From Paracentrotus lividus (Eukaryota; Echinodermata; Echinoidea; Camarodonta; Echinidae): 64,000 nucleotides of DNA. A program made the position numbers and the translations under genes. The notes beneath the pieces were generated by a model, which saw only the letters and a list, made by a program, of their open reading frames with translations, was not told where the DNA came from and ran no database searches. The DNA lies in the NCBI GenBank assembly GCA_940671915.1, contig CALNVZ010003433.1:29600114-29664113 (forward strand), given 5' to 3'. Positions 1 to 12,267 of this stretch are shown here, piece after piece (the stretch's first letter is position 1; each line of letters starts with the position of its first letter).

Positions 1-22
1 CTCTCTCTCTCTCTCTCTCTCT
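1..22. repeat. (CT)n microsatellite
   Basis: The window opens inside a pure CT dinucleotide run. Its true left end lies outside the window. Confidence 0.95.
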
Positions 23-1781
23 TTCATGTGTAACTTTTGAGGTAATATTGACACATTTGTCGTTGTATGAGGATATTTATTTGTGTACTTTTTATTTCAA
101 TGTAGTTGATGTTTGAAGTACAATAGTAATTTTGTTTGATGCATCATGATTAAGTTGCACAAAAAATTGCCTGTAAAAAGTAGATACTGCATGTTTCAAA
201 TTTAGAATGTCTTTTTGTGGTACGAACAAATTACTCTACATGTACATACACAATTACAAACCTTAATTTAATTTTGCAAGTCCTCTATAAAAAATGTATA
301 AACATACTGTATGGTGAAAAATGCTAACTATGGCAGGCAATGACTTAACCCAATTATCGCCTACAATTACGTTGTTTTTCGATGTTTAGAATTACATTTC
401 ATTTTTTGCTAATCATACAGTTATTGCTGTACATAAAGGTGTGTGAGTCAGGCTGCTTGAATGCGGATGATCAATGAATTTGATAGATTTTCTGATGGCT
501 ATTTTGACAGGGAAACGGTTGAAAAGTTTTCAAAACATTGCGTTATTTATGACCCGCCCTGCAGGCACGAATGCCCCTACCTACTTGTGATCCAACGCGT
601 GATTAGAAGCGAAAACAATCACTCCATTTTAGCGTGTCACTTGACGTCCGTTGATTGAATCAAAGCAAATATTCAAAATATGTCAAGTTCATTCAGGTAG
701 ATTAAGCTCTACTGACTGCTATTATACATGAAGTTGCATGTAGGCCTATGCATACATGTAGGGGGTTACGTTCCACAGACAAATTTTTTTTAACTATTTT
801 TTTTTCCTTTTTAACTTTTAATCAAAATCAAATCATTATTGCATTAAAACAAAGAGAATTAAATCTAAACAAAATGCATACTAAAAGGGGAAATACATGT
901 ATAGTAGTCATATTTTAAACTCTTTGTTGTATTACCAAACTTTGATTACACTACTACATTTTGTACTTGGGTACATATAGGATTTAAGGGTCATTTAAAG
1001 GGGTATGGTGGTGGAGATATGTTTCTTGAAGCCTTAAATGCTATTAGATAAAAAGCATGGACAGAATGAGTGAGATTAATATAAATGCACCAATGGTGGA
1101 GACTTTGGATAGTGAAGATACATGTAGATTTCTCTAATGCAAGAACTTAAACAGAGAGAGATAAAGAAAAGGGGGAGACAGAGAGAAAGAGATTAAAAGA
1201 CACAAAGATGTTCACAACTCATTGAAATTCATGTAGGTCCTTGTTTCAGATCTTCCCTAGATAACACTATCAATATTAAGCTGTCTTTAGTTTACAGGAA
1301 AAAATCACCTTTTGATCATGATATTTATTATATTCCTGTTTAAGTCTTTAAATCTTTGAGTTGGCAACTTGCAATAAGTGTATTTCATTTTCAATCCTTT
1401 ACCCTTTACAGTACTGCAGTACACTCCTATTATAATGTGATGCTTGGGAACAAGACGGTTAGAACATTAATTATGATAAAATCACATGCTGAATATATCG
1501 TACATGTAGGTACTATGCACATGTTTGAAATTGGGCATAAGTGTTGCCTCAACAGAATCTTATTTTATATCCATGCTGATTAGAACAGGAGTGGGCAATA
1601 GCCTGTGTGTCAATGGCTACTAGAAATGATGAACATTATATGGAGGGGCTAGCAAACTGATAATTTGCTCTCTTATTAACTAAATACAATATGGAAATCT
1701 GAAATAAATTTCAGGCAACCAGAATTGGCCACCTTTTAAAAAAAACAGGGGAAATAGGGATACATAAGTCTGAAGTTGCTG
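23..1781. other. Non-coding stretch, nothing recognised
   Basis: AT-rich sequence with short, unsupported open frames only. A purine-rich patch lies near 1150-1200. No splice-bounded exon, RNA gene or clear repeat was seen. Confidence 0.5.
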
Positions 1782-1950
1782 ATAACGTCTGTTTGGAGCC
1801 ATAAGGGCGTTAGTACATCTTAAAGATGTTCCGTTCGGAGCCATAAGGGCGCTATTACCATTCACTTTGTACAGCGATAGCGCCCTTATGGCTCCAAACG
1901 GAACATCTTTAAGATGTGCTAACGCCCTTATGGCTCCAAACAGACGATAA
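1782..1950. mobile_element. Near-perfect hairpin (foldback/MITE-like) element
   Basis: Two 70-nt arms (1786-1855 and 1877-1946) are reverse complements with two mismatches, separated by a 21-nt loop. Each arm carries the word GGAGCCATAAGGGCG twice and a small internal palindrome ACATCTTAAAGATGT. ATAA flanks both sides (1782-1785, 1947-1950) and may be a target-site duplication. There is no coding capacity. The near identity of the arms suggests a young insertion or selection on the stem. Family not assigned. Confidence 0.85.
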
Positions 1951-3926
1951 GCTGATATGCCTGGGATACTAATAGCTTCACGCCTTGTTGAGAAAATGAT
2001 TGGGGATTGATGGGGGTTATGTAATATAAGATGAACTGAATCTTTTTTGATAATCGTTTTCTTACTTCAATTCTATTCCAAACTAAACCTGCAGACACAA
2101 TACCATTGTAAATCATGAACTGTAATGTCTGAACTTTTAGGGTTGTATTCAGATGGCTGGTCTTGGGCCAAGACGCCTGTTTGAATTTAAGCAGAATGCT
2201 GAAATCTATTGAAATGAAGTTTTTTTTTCTGATCCTTAAACTCAAGTTAATGGTTAAACCGTAGTTGATTTTGAGTTCAAGTTTAAACTTGAATGGGATT
2301 GTGCTTCAGATCAGACATCAGAACAATTAAGTGCCTTTTAAGCCTAATTCATATATTCCCAGGAAGAGGCGGAGCTCAGCTTTTTTCCAAGGCATGGTAA
2401 TTAAAAAGATTTATGTTGGTGATCTCGGTGACTACAGAATGCATGTTTAGGTTCATTATGCAACTGACTGGTGTCATACGTAAACAACTTGTGTTGTGAT
2501 TGCAACAGACACTGTTTCAGAATCAAAGCACACACACACACACACACAAAAATTTAAAAAAATATGTGAGAGCATATTATAGAGAGGGATGAAATGGATG
2601 AAGAGGGTAGGGGAGGCAAGGGGGGAAGCTTGAAGGCACCTAATGTGTCATTTCTAGAAGGGACCATGCACCTTGCACACTTTGTGAGTGGAGGGAGATA
2701 AAGATTCAGGAAAAAATCTAAACACTAAGCAATGTTGCATGTGTACAGGATTATCTACAGCTTCAGCGGCTAGGAAGCACACAGGTATGCATGCGGTTAG
2801 CAAGTAGATGAATACAATGCTTCACACTCAGTCGAGGATTTAAATCTGACTGACTCTTTGGGGCGAATCCTATTGTCAGGGAGAGAGCCCCCATTGTTCC
2901 GAGGTATGCCAGTTTGACAATAGTTTGGGTAGTGTACAGAGGGGGTATTGTGATGCAAGGAGCATGGATTGTGTATTATAGTATGGAAGGCCTCTGATTA
3001 TAGGAAAGATGGGTTTTTTTGTACGTGTCCCTGTTTTCAACTGTCTCTCCCTCACAATGTTTTTTTCATGTGCATGGATTCAAGATCATATACTTCTTAG
3101 GGTTTGTGTCCATTGAGTATCAAAATACTGGCCTCCTAACTGTCCGTCATATCTGTTACTTGGTTCCAAACATTAAAGTCTCTGCATGAGGTTTACCCAG
3201 AATACAGTCCAGCAATGTGATTTAGACACTGAGACGAGCAACTGTAATATCATCGCTGTTGTTGTTACCCTATGTTTAGCAAAATCTATGTAGGCCTACA
3301 TGTTGTAAATCATAAAAATACAGTGGTGAAATTATTCCCCCCCCCCCCCATCTATCAACCCTATGGTGGTGACAAACGCTGGCACTGCCATCATGGGTAG
3401 GGTTAGGGTTGGCACCCCTTCCTTTCTCTGTTTATCCCTGAACCTTGGTCACGCTGGTGCAGCTGATTCCAAACCAAACCATGATAAACCGGTAATCTCT
3501 TCATCGGTCTGGTGTTCTCTAGTGAGAAGAATTTATATAGTGCCTAATATGTCTCAAGGTGCTTTACAGACATATATTATTATGCCAGTCATCAGATTCA
3601 GGCTTGCCTGCACACAATAGTGTGCCTCAATTGCTCCAAACTGACCACTAACTTCCTATACTGTTGGAACTTCCTGTCAGCATGCGTGTTAAGATGTCTC
3701 ACTGTTGTGACCAGGTATTTGATGGGTTCTTACACATTTAATGTACGGTATGTACTTGTTGGACTGTAAAAAAAATGTAAGTGTCGTCCTTTTGAACTGC
3801 TTGTCTTTTGTCCATCTTTCCTATCGTAATTGAGATGTCCCTGGAAGCGTGATTCTTTGAACAAAAATCATGACCTGGAGGTTTCACGACAGTACCCTTC
3901 CTGATTGTCCTCAATTCTAAGTGGTT
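1951..3926. other. Non-coding stretch with minor repeats
   Basis: Holds a CA microsatellite (2529-2548), a poly-C run (about 3340-3350) and, near 3525-3580, a patch resembling a common dispersed invertebrate repeat (words TTTATATAGTGCC and CAAGGTGCTTTACA). No exon was recognised. Confidence 0.5.
2529..2548. repeat. (CA)n microsatellite
   Basis: Pure CA dinucleotide run. Confidence 0.95.
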
Positions 3927-3929
3927 TTA

Positions 3930-4943
3930 GAGTGTGTTCAATGTCCACTTTCAAATTTATACGCCAACATGAATCATGATACAAAACGCAAACACAAAAT
4001 GCTGATATAAAGAAAAACAAAAGGGTGTTCATTGTCCCCCATCGCCGGTCGTAAAAATAAACGTGTTTCAAATCTCAATTAAAATTTAAACGCTGAAAAT
4101 TTAAACGCCGAAAAAGATGCGTTTACAAACGCAATCTGCTTCAATTTTACGACCTTGAGCATCGCGATTGCAACGAAATGCGACATTGAACAGGATTGAG
4201 TTTTCAAACGTGTTTAAATTTGCTCTCGCAGCGGAAACTTCCGGTGCATGCAGCGAAAAACGCGCGCCCAGGCCCATGTATTATGTACACACACATTGTA
4301 CGTACCTCGATGAGGTATAATATAATGCATTGCATTGCATTACGTTCGATTTTAATTTGTATATGCTTTCTCTGTTTTTTTCACACGTGCTCTGACTGAG
4401 ATATTTTCATTTATGTGCAAGGGTATTTGTATGTTATCATGGCCTGTAAGCTCAAAGGGGCAAACTGGACTGAAGAAGAGTTGAGATGCCTTCGTTAGAA
4501 CCTAACTGTTTGACTTGGAAAATCTCGGTAAAAGAAAAAAAATCCAAAAACAAACGAACAGAGTTCCACGATGTGTAAATCGTATATTTTATAAGAAAAC
4601 AAATTAACCACAACTATTGAATGAAGGCTCAAGTCCGTACGAAATCCGCGAAAAAAGTGCCGCGAGTATTTAATTTATCCACTGTTTACTTGCACTATAA
4701 TACTATTCGAAAAGCGCGCGCCAGAGTTGACCCTTCTTGTGCAGGTCAAACTGCGCAGTAAGCTGCGCAAATGTCAGTTTCTTAGAGCGGGGAATTTAAA
4801 GACGATCGACGTATAAACACGTTTAAATTTGGGACACTGAACATGGCACCGCTGATCGCGTTTTGTGTTTGTGTTTTGTGATTGCGTTTTGTATCATGAT
4901 TCATGTTGGCGTATAAATTTGAAACTGGACATTGAACACACTC
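3930..4943 (+). mobile_element. Non-autonomous PIF/Harbinger-like DNA transposon
   Basis: The ends are inverted repeats. The left end starts GAGTGTGTTCAATGTCCA and the right end is its reverse complement; similarity continues about 75 bp inward (3930-3995 against 4870-4943). The element is flanked by TTA at 3927-3929 and 4944-4946, matching the 3-bp TWA target duplications known for PIF/Harbinger. Inside, 4439-4498 reads as a 19-residue remnant containing GANWTEEEL, which resembles the Myb/SANT-like protein these elements encode. No transposase core is visible, so it is an internally deleted copy. Superfamily assignment is inference from the TSD plus the peptide. Confidence 0.7.
4439..4498 (+). 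pseudogene. Myb/SANT-like domain remnant in the Harbinger-like element
   Basis: ATG opens a 19-codon frame ending in TAG; it contains KGANWTEEELRCL. The tryptophan followed by an acidic run is typical of the first helix of Myb/SANT-like domains. The rest of the domain is absent, so this is a relic of the element's accessory protein and not a host gene. Confidence 0.5.
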
Positions 4944-5509
4944 TTAGACAACAATATCACAGATAAATGTGGTAGAAATAGAGACTAGATTGTAGCTTGT
5001 TTTTGATATTCAGAGACGTCTGGACTAATGAGCATGTCTGTTTCTCTTTTGGAAGAGATGGTCGAGTTTTGGTTTTCAGTAAAATGTAAGTGGTGTGCTC
5101 TATCATTAGCGTTCCCTGCAGGTGTATTGTAAATATAGTCTACAAAGTTAATTGATGCATTAGCAAGGGGTTTTTTCCCGAAAAAAAAATCTCAGTTATC
5201 AATTTTAGACTGAAATCACATTTCTGAAAATATAACTTCCCCTTTCTATAACTTTAATCACAAGCTACTTATTTTTGGCCCCTTCCAGACTATTCACGAA
5301 TATTACTCAAATATTGTCTCTGTATTTGTTTCAACCTTTTTTTATACCTGTAATTACAAGCTACTTATTTTGGGCCCCTGTCCCCTTTCAGACTATATTC
5401 TATCGACTATCATTTGTGATTGATGGTGAATTGAAAGAAACACCTGCATAAAGCTTCCGGACTTTGAAAGAGAAAAAGGGTATGAAGATTGCGAAGGAGA
5501 AACTAACAA

Positions 5510-6060
5510 TTGAGGCCAGAAAGTTGTTAAAACTCTTTGGCAAAATACATGACCTGATGCCCTTCTGGCTGTAAGCAGATGCTGTAATGATTAAAGATTT
5601 AGGAAGCTTTGTAATCTGAGAGAAAGGGAATAAGATATCTGGTGAGTGCCAGAAGGATGATAATGAAGTAACAAATTATCATGTGGTCTAACATCCTTCT
5701 TGCTTTAAGTGGATGCTGGAGCCTAAAGATTAGAATACTTTAGGAATCCCTGCAAGAGAGAAAGGTAATAAGATTTACATGTCTGTTGGGTGCCAGAAGG
5801 ACATTAAACTTTTTGTGGTAAAATATATTTCTTAACACCCTTCTTTGCTCTCAAAGGGTAATTCTGTGATGATTTGAAATCTTTAAGAAGCTTTGCAAGA
5901 AAGGTAATGAGATTACCTGTTGAGTACCAGAAAGACGCTAACAATTTGACAAAGTACACCTAAAGCTTGACACAAGTCCTGACCTAACGTCCTTATGGCT
6001 CAGTGTATGAGGTAGATTTGAAAGCTGCAAATAGGAAGCTTTGTGCCCAAGTCACAAGAG
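5510..6060. repeat. Decayed tandem repeat, period about 133-144 bp, about four units
   Basis: The word CCAGAAAG/CCAGAAGG recurs with its A-G-A-A core at 5518, 5651, 5795 and 5929. Other words recur in the same order in each unit: CTAACATCCTTCT-like, AGGAAGCTTTG-like and GAGAAAGGTAATAAGAT-like. Units are strongly diverged. No coding frame runs through it. Confidence 0.7.
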
Positions 6061-7979
6061 CTTTCAACCCCAAACCAATACCTGTCGGGAAAAAAACTTG
6101 CATACATGTACAGTGAGTTTGAAATTTCTATTTGGTTGGCTTGGTGGTGTGTACTTTGTTAGTCTTTGCAAAGTCTACAGATCTTCTTATCTGAGATAAA
6201 TGCAAGACTCTACTTAGAATTGTTTGCCTGTGTTAATATTTTGGCTTAGCTGTGCAGCTCATCTGCATATAACAGTGCCCTTTATTGATGACACAGTGTA
6301 ACGTGCAAATTGTGTAGCTAACTTGTAGACTTCAAAAAGGAAAAACTGTATTTTGTATGCAGGTTTTTTTTCCACAACACAAAGTGTACAATGTACAATC
6401 ATATAAAATCCCATAATTTTTAGTGTTTAGAAACTAAAACACTTGAGTTTTATTTGAATTACTTATTACATGCATCATTTCCTCAATTTAAAAAAAAAAG
6501 GATGAAAGGAAAGCCCTAAATAGAAAAAAAAGAGAACAAAGCCCTTCATTCACTACTCGTTTCTTAATCTACAATTGACAACAGAAATTGCGGTTTGCGA
6601 AAAATGTGAATTGTACATATTGTGGTCAGCACTGCACAGAGACTATTTGAAAGGGGTCTTCAAAGTTGATGAATGCTAGAATTCCAAATATCCTAACCTC
6701 AATTTGTGTGGGAAACCCAAATATCCTCTGATATTTTTTTGTTCACGTCTCATCCTTCACTATAATGATGGGAAAAAACTTTGTAAAAGTTTTTAATCTG
6801 GAAATTTTGACATGCAGTTTCAAGAAGCAAATTTTAAGTAAAAGAGAAAGTCAGGGAATTCATGAATTAATTCTGGAAAGTCAGATAATAACAATCATCC
6901 AACATATTTGACAAAATCAACTTTAATAGCTTCAAAGGGATACACGGTGTCATATGGTCCCAGAAAGGAAATTTACTGTTTCTGCTCCAGAAAGTCATTG
7001 GAAGTTTCGAAAAATGAGACTCCTATATAAGGAATATTTCTCAAAATGCATTTGTACTGGAAATGGGCCTTGAAGCAAAAGGGAGCCAATGCAGGTAGGC
7101 ATGCAACCTCCTCCCACATAGTGTAACGATTGACACCCAATGAATTAGCATGTATAATTAGTGTTTATGTCAATTATGTAAAAACAGGAATTTTCAGCAG
7201 AAATTAGCATGCCTTTTGTTACTTTCTAAAGATGTAGATATTATGAACAGAACCAGATAAATATGTAAATATTTAAGTGGGCATATGAGTCTTTAAGGTC
7301 AGAATGTTGCATTATGGGTTAGGAAACTGTCCGGCTTGATTAGTTCTGGATTTGACCGCTAGTGCATAGTGTAATAATGCTATTCTCTACAAGCCAATCA
7401 TCTATTTTCAATGGTCATTAAAAAGAGATAGAATAATAGAGTTAAGTATTGTGGTGAGCAGTTTATTGTGAATATCTAGTCATCGTATCATAGAGATGTT
7501 TTTAATTTAAAGCTCTCTATGGAATGCATGCAATGGGGTTTATTTTATTGAAATCCTTCCCTGCCATAATCTTCTTTTGTCTGTTGAACTATACAATCAT
7601 GATATTCAATTTTGTGCTGGGACCAGAGGATTTGATAAACAGCAATACAGCTTGTATTATGTATCTAGAGTAATATCTAAGAAAAGAAACGTTTATATGT
7701 TAGTTTTTTAATTGAAAAGAGACAATCTTTAAAACAAAAGTATTGTGATTTAATAAAGAGAAACTGGTTTATGATTTGGGTAATTCTTCAATTATGCATA
7801 TTATAATGTGGGTTTAAATTGTTTATTCAATTCATTTATTATTAATTATTTATTTTTTTAATTATTTTTTATTTATTTATATATTTTTTTTTTTTTTTTT
7901 TTTTGGGGGGGGGGGGTTAGGGTATTATGAAAGAGCATGTACATAAAGTCCCAAATAAAAAAAAAAAAAAAGACACGTA
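6061..7979. other. Non-coding stretch, nothing recognised
   Basis: AT-rich sequence ending in a poly-T/poly-G tract (about 7884-7917). No exon or clear repeat was identified. Confidence 0.45.
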
Positions 7980-8175
7980 TGTATAAGCCAATATTTTCGC
8001 GTTTAGATATTTCGCGATTTTGGACTAGTTTGGGAAGTTCGCGAGAGCAAAATTTTGCGATTTTGATGATGACTTCATTACTATAAATAGCCTTGTACTG
8101 AAGTGGAAATTTTCGCGATGACCGACTCCCGAAATTCGCGAAAATAAAGTCACCGCGAAAATAACCACTTATACA
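7980..8175. mobile_element. TTCGCG-rich foldback MITE
   Basis: The left end TGTATAAGCCAATATTTTCG and the right end, read on the other strand, TGTATAAGTGGTTATTTTCG form imperfect terminal inverted repeats. The interior is built from repeated TTCGCGA words in both orientations. The open frame on the minus strand through it is a by-product of the repeat. Superfamily not assigned; no certain target duplication. Confidence 0.65.
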
Positions 8176-11100
8176 GTACATGAATAGATTCTTTTCTATG
8201 TTTTCTTCAATCATACTGATTATAAATCAAACCAAAAAAGAATGAGCTTCAAAGATATTTTGTGTTTGTTTTTGTTTAAATACATTTTGGTACTCTGTAG
8301 GCCTACAGTATATGTACAGGTACATGTGTGGTTGGTGGTGAATGCATTAATGTAGTTATTTATGTTTGGGAGCGACTTTTAACATCACCATCTTAATGAT
8401 GTGGCGAACTTTGATCCGATCAGGGTCCATTTACAGGCGAGTAATGGGCGTTCCTGTTCGACCAGCTCCTGATCCCTGTATGAACTGGGATGGGTTTGCT
8501 TCAGTGCAAGGGTGTATGATTTAGTTTCAGGTACAACCTTGTTTCACGCTTAGTTAGGTTGCGCACAATAGTTCTATATCCTGCCTTTCTAAACAATATT
8601 TCACCCATTTAGATTTCCACGGTATGGGGCCAGTTTCTGAGTCACTGTTCATTTGAGAGCCATTTCACAGGAATGTGTTTGAGGATAGAACGTGGAACTT
8701 TATATTTCTGCTGTATAGATAAATGTGCAGGTTTTATTTCATGGTTTAGACAATTTGAAACTTTGGAAGCAAATACTTTGGAATATTAGGAGAAGTCTTT
8801 TGATATTTTGATGTGTGTAAGAACCACGACTTCATAACTTGCTTTATATAGAAGTGCATGTTCATGTAAGTATTTAATAGCTTGCCTTTTTGATTAAAGA
8901 TACATATCTTTGAAAAATCGTTGAACAATGTAAGACCATTATATATTCCTTCCTGCTGTCATCCCTGTTGTACTAATGGAATAATACATGTATAAGGTAC
9001 AGTATAAGTTTGACTATGCATTTGATGAGTACAACTGTAGCTCTCACATATAAAGTTGTTCTTGTACGTACTCTGTAGATCACTCGATCCGAGACTATTC
9101 TTGGGCTGAGCATGCAGTGAATTATGTATTTGGTAAAAGGGGGCATCAATTGTTAGATAGTTTTTAATGCAGAGGAAAGAGATAGAAATAAATTTCCAGT
9201 CATAACACAATGGTTTGGTTTGTCTTTTGGGGTTCATATTTTATTTGAGCTTGTTTAGGGGTGGGGTGTGTGAGAATATCCCCCCCCCCCAAAAAAAAAG
9301 AGACACATAAACAACAACAAAAAAATTCTTTGCCCAGGGCTATGTTGCAAATTTCCTGGTAAATTTTATTATAACTGACAATCATTAGACATATATTTGC
9401 TGTCTGGGGTGAATTATTATCTGTTCTAAGGCTGGAATTAAGACTTTATCGAATAAAAAATGTGCCCATATATTACATGTTATCGTCAAGGTGGTACAAC
9501 TGTATAAGATTTTTTTCTTTTCTTTTTTTTCCAAGCTGTTTTGCAAAGGGGTTTGACTCCAAAACACTATGCTATTGTAAATTTTCTTCCAAAACCCCTG
9601 CCCCGAAGAAAAATCAAACAAATAAATCGCATGATGTGAAGTGGTAGATTGACTTGTTATCTTTTTTTAAAGAGAAAATAATTGAGATACTTAGAAATAT
9701 ACAATGTAGTAATTGTTGTTCAGAAGAATTATGTTGTTATGTCAGAAAATAAATGATTTATTTTGTAATAAAATTTAGAGAGGATAAGAGAATGTGTGCT
9801 TTTTGCTCTCTCAAAAATCAAAAGAAGTAAAATGCAAAAGGATCCCACAAAATTCTGCCAAGGAATTTGAAACTCACTGAAATGATTTCGACAGTGCAAA
9901 TACAGAGACAAGCTCTGTTTCAGAGATTCTATGTCAATCTATGAGATTATTTACATTAAACACCTTTAATCTTCTCTTTTTGCCCCTCAACTCGATATGA
10001 AAATAAATAAAAAGCTGTTCTCACTGAGCAGATACTGACCAAAATATAACTCTTTCTCTCTAACCCTGTCTACACGACTTTGAACATGCGTTTTTTCCCA
10101 TTTTGATCACGGTCCAAACATGTCACTAAAAGTTTAAAAGATTCTACACCATAATCCTACAAAATTTGTACAAATAGATTGAGTATTTGATACAAGTATA
10201 GTCCTAGCCAACACTCCAATACTCAAGAGTGCCCAAAAGTGGGGGGGGGGGAGTGTCCAACGAACATGCCCATTTCTTGAATAAAGGTGTTTTAGAAGAT
10301 ATGATACCATCAATAAAATACAAAACATAAAGATATAGAAATTTCTGTATGGAAAAATGCTTACCAAATACTATGCACCATAAAAACTACTGTTTTAAAT
10401 GAAAACACCAGAAGCTAAACTGAACTGCAGTATAATCAAATGTAGATTGGTTATAAGTTGCAAATGGGAAACTAATTGCCTACTTTAAATTTGAAAAGAA
10501 AATAAAATAACTACATGTATGTATTGAATAATGCTACAATTATATGAAACACCATAAATATAGATAATAAATCACCTGACTGTAGACTGGAATGTAATGA
10601 TCAGACATATAAATTTGGCCTTGGAAACTTGCTTGCTTCATAAATAGAGATGTTTGAGAAGATAATAAAAGAAACGAGCGGCTACTTCAAGTGTGCATCC
10701 ATGACGGACCCTCCCGATCAAAGTCCATTAGCCGCCCTTCGCACTGTCGTTGTTTGCTTGTTATACCACTGAATCCACACACTTTATAGACCATTCACAT
10801 AATTTAAAGTTACGGATATAATAATCATAAAATCCCTAATTTAACCCATTGAGGACTGAGCCCGAATATATTTGGGCTCAGGTGTCTGGGAAATGCGTGT
10901 TATAGCCAAATCAGCTCGTCTCCAACAGATTAATTACCACATACCACTAAGGCCTACACACCTTGTATGTGATACATGTACATGCAATATATGGGGTATC
11001 TGGAAGAGTAAATACAAATCCAAATGGCATTTATGGAAACAGCTCTAGTGTAGTATTATAGTTAATATATACATGTATCACACACATTATTGCATAACTA

Positions 11101-11414
11101 TTAATATTGAGAATTATGAACATACCATATTGAAAGAAAGAATTCATTTCACTGTCTGCACATAAATGTAGTTATCAAAGTTCAAAGACAATATCACTAC
11201 AATAACAAAGGAAGCAAGAAATAAAAATAAAACCCAAATTTGACAAATGTGCCAGCAAAGTGAGAAATTCTCAGCCTTTAAAGAAGTGTGAAAATGTTCT
11301 ATTGAACTTGATGGCCTTGGTCTAACTATAGACATGTTTTGATTGAATATGATTGCAAGAATGTCTTGATTTCAATGGAACTTGTTCCCCTCCATTAAAG
11401 AGCAAAAATGAATC

Positions 11415-11418
<4 letters not shown>
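8176..11418. other. Non-coding stretch, nothing gene-like
   Basis: AT-rich with scattered homopolymers (C10A9 near 9281-9299, G10 near 10240). A short imperfect hairpin GAGCCCGAATATATTTGGGC lies at 10858-10879. No exon with credible splice sites was found. Confidence 0.45.

Positions 11419-11447
<29 letters not shown>
11419..11447. repeat. (AG)n microsatellite
   Basis: Pure AG run of about 29 nt. Confidence 0.95.
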
Positions 11448-11450
<3 letters not shown>

Positions 11451-12235
11451 TGAATTCACATTATAAGTAAAAGCAATGTTTACATTATATGTTATGGGAC
11501 TGTTACTAGAGTAACCAAGAGACGTTAAAAAATGGTAGTTGCTGCTGCCCTGCTTGGCGTTCGACAAGAAGGGGATAGAGCAACGTCCATCTGGCGCTGC
11601 CGGGCCCATGAGAAAAGGGACAAAAAGAATATCTGTTTCGGACAATAAAATTTGGAGCATTTTTTTTTTAAATAAAGCAATTCTGAAGGGAAAAAAGAGT
11701 GGTCTTCTACAGGAGTGGCATTTAGATGAAACTGCATCTAGTTTTGCTATGGTAAATTGGTTTTTCCTATTTTGATTGATTTATAAAAAGGTGTAACAAA
11801 ATGTTAAGGATATAATTCTATGAAAACTCACTAGAAAGTGACCAAAAAACGTTTAAATGGCAAAAGTAGTAGGGGCCTATATGCTTCCCCTGCCCCCCCC
11901 CCCCCCTTGCCCTTTACAGGTACACATACTTGCGCATGAAAGAGTAAAGATGAGGAAGAGGATGTCATTAATCTATAATTTAATTGGGTCAGTAATGCTT
12001 TTGAGGTCATTTGTATTGTTATCATTCTAGAATGCCACTGCACTGCAGGGCATGTCTTTGATCTCAAGTGATCATGACGGAAATAAGTTCTGATATCTAG
12101 AGCAATTACACATAGCTTCATGTCTGTTATGCTTTCTGTTCTTTTTCATTTCAATAACCCACAAAATAAGTTCTAGAGAACAAATGAGAGAAATATACAG
12201 AGGGAGAGGGACGGTAGAGAGAAAGGTTGATAGAG

Positions 12236-12267
<32 letters not shown>

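Noticed and set aside
7873-8214. 113-codon minus-strand frame
   Set aside because: It lies on the TTCGCG foldback element and poly-T/poly-A tracts.
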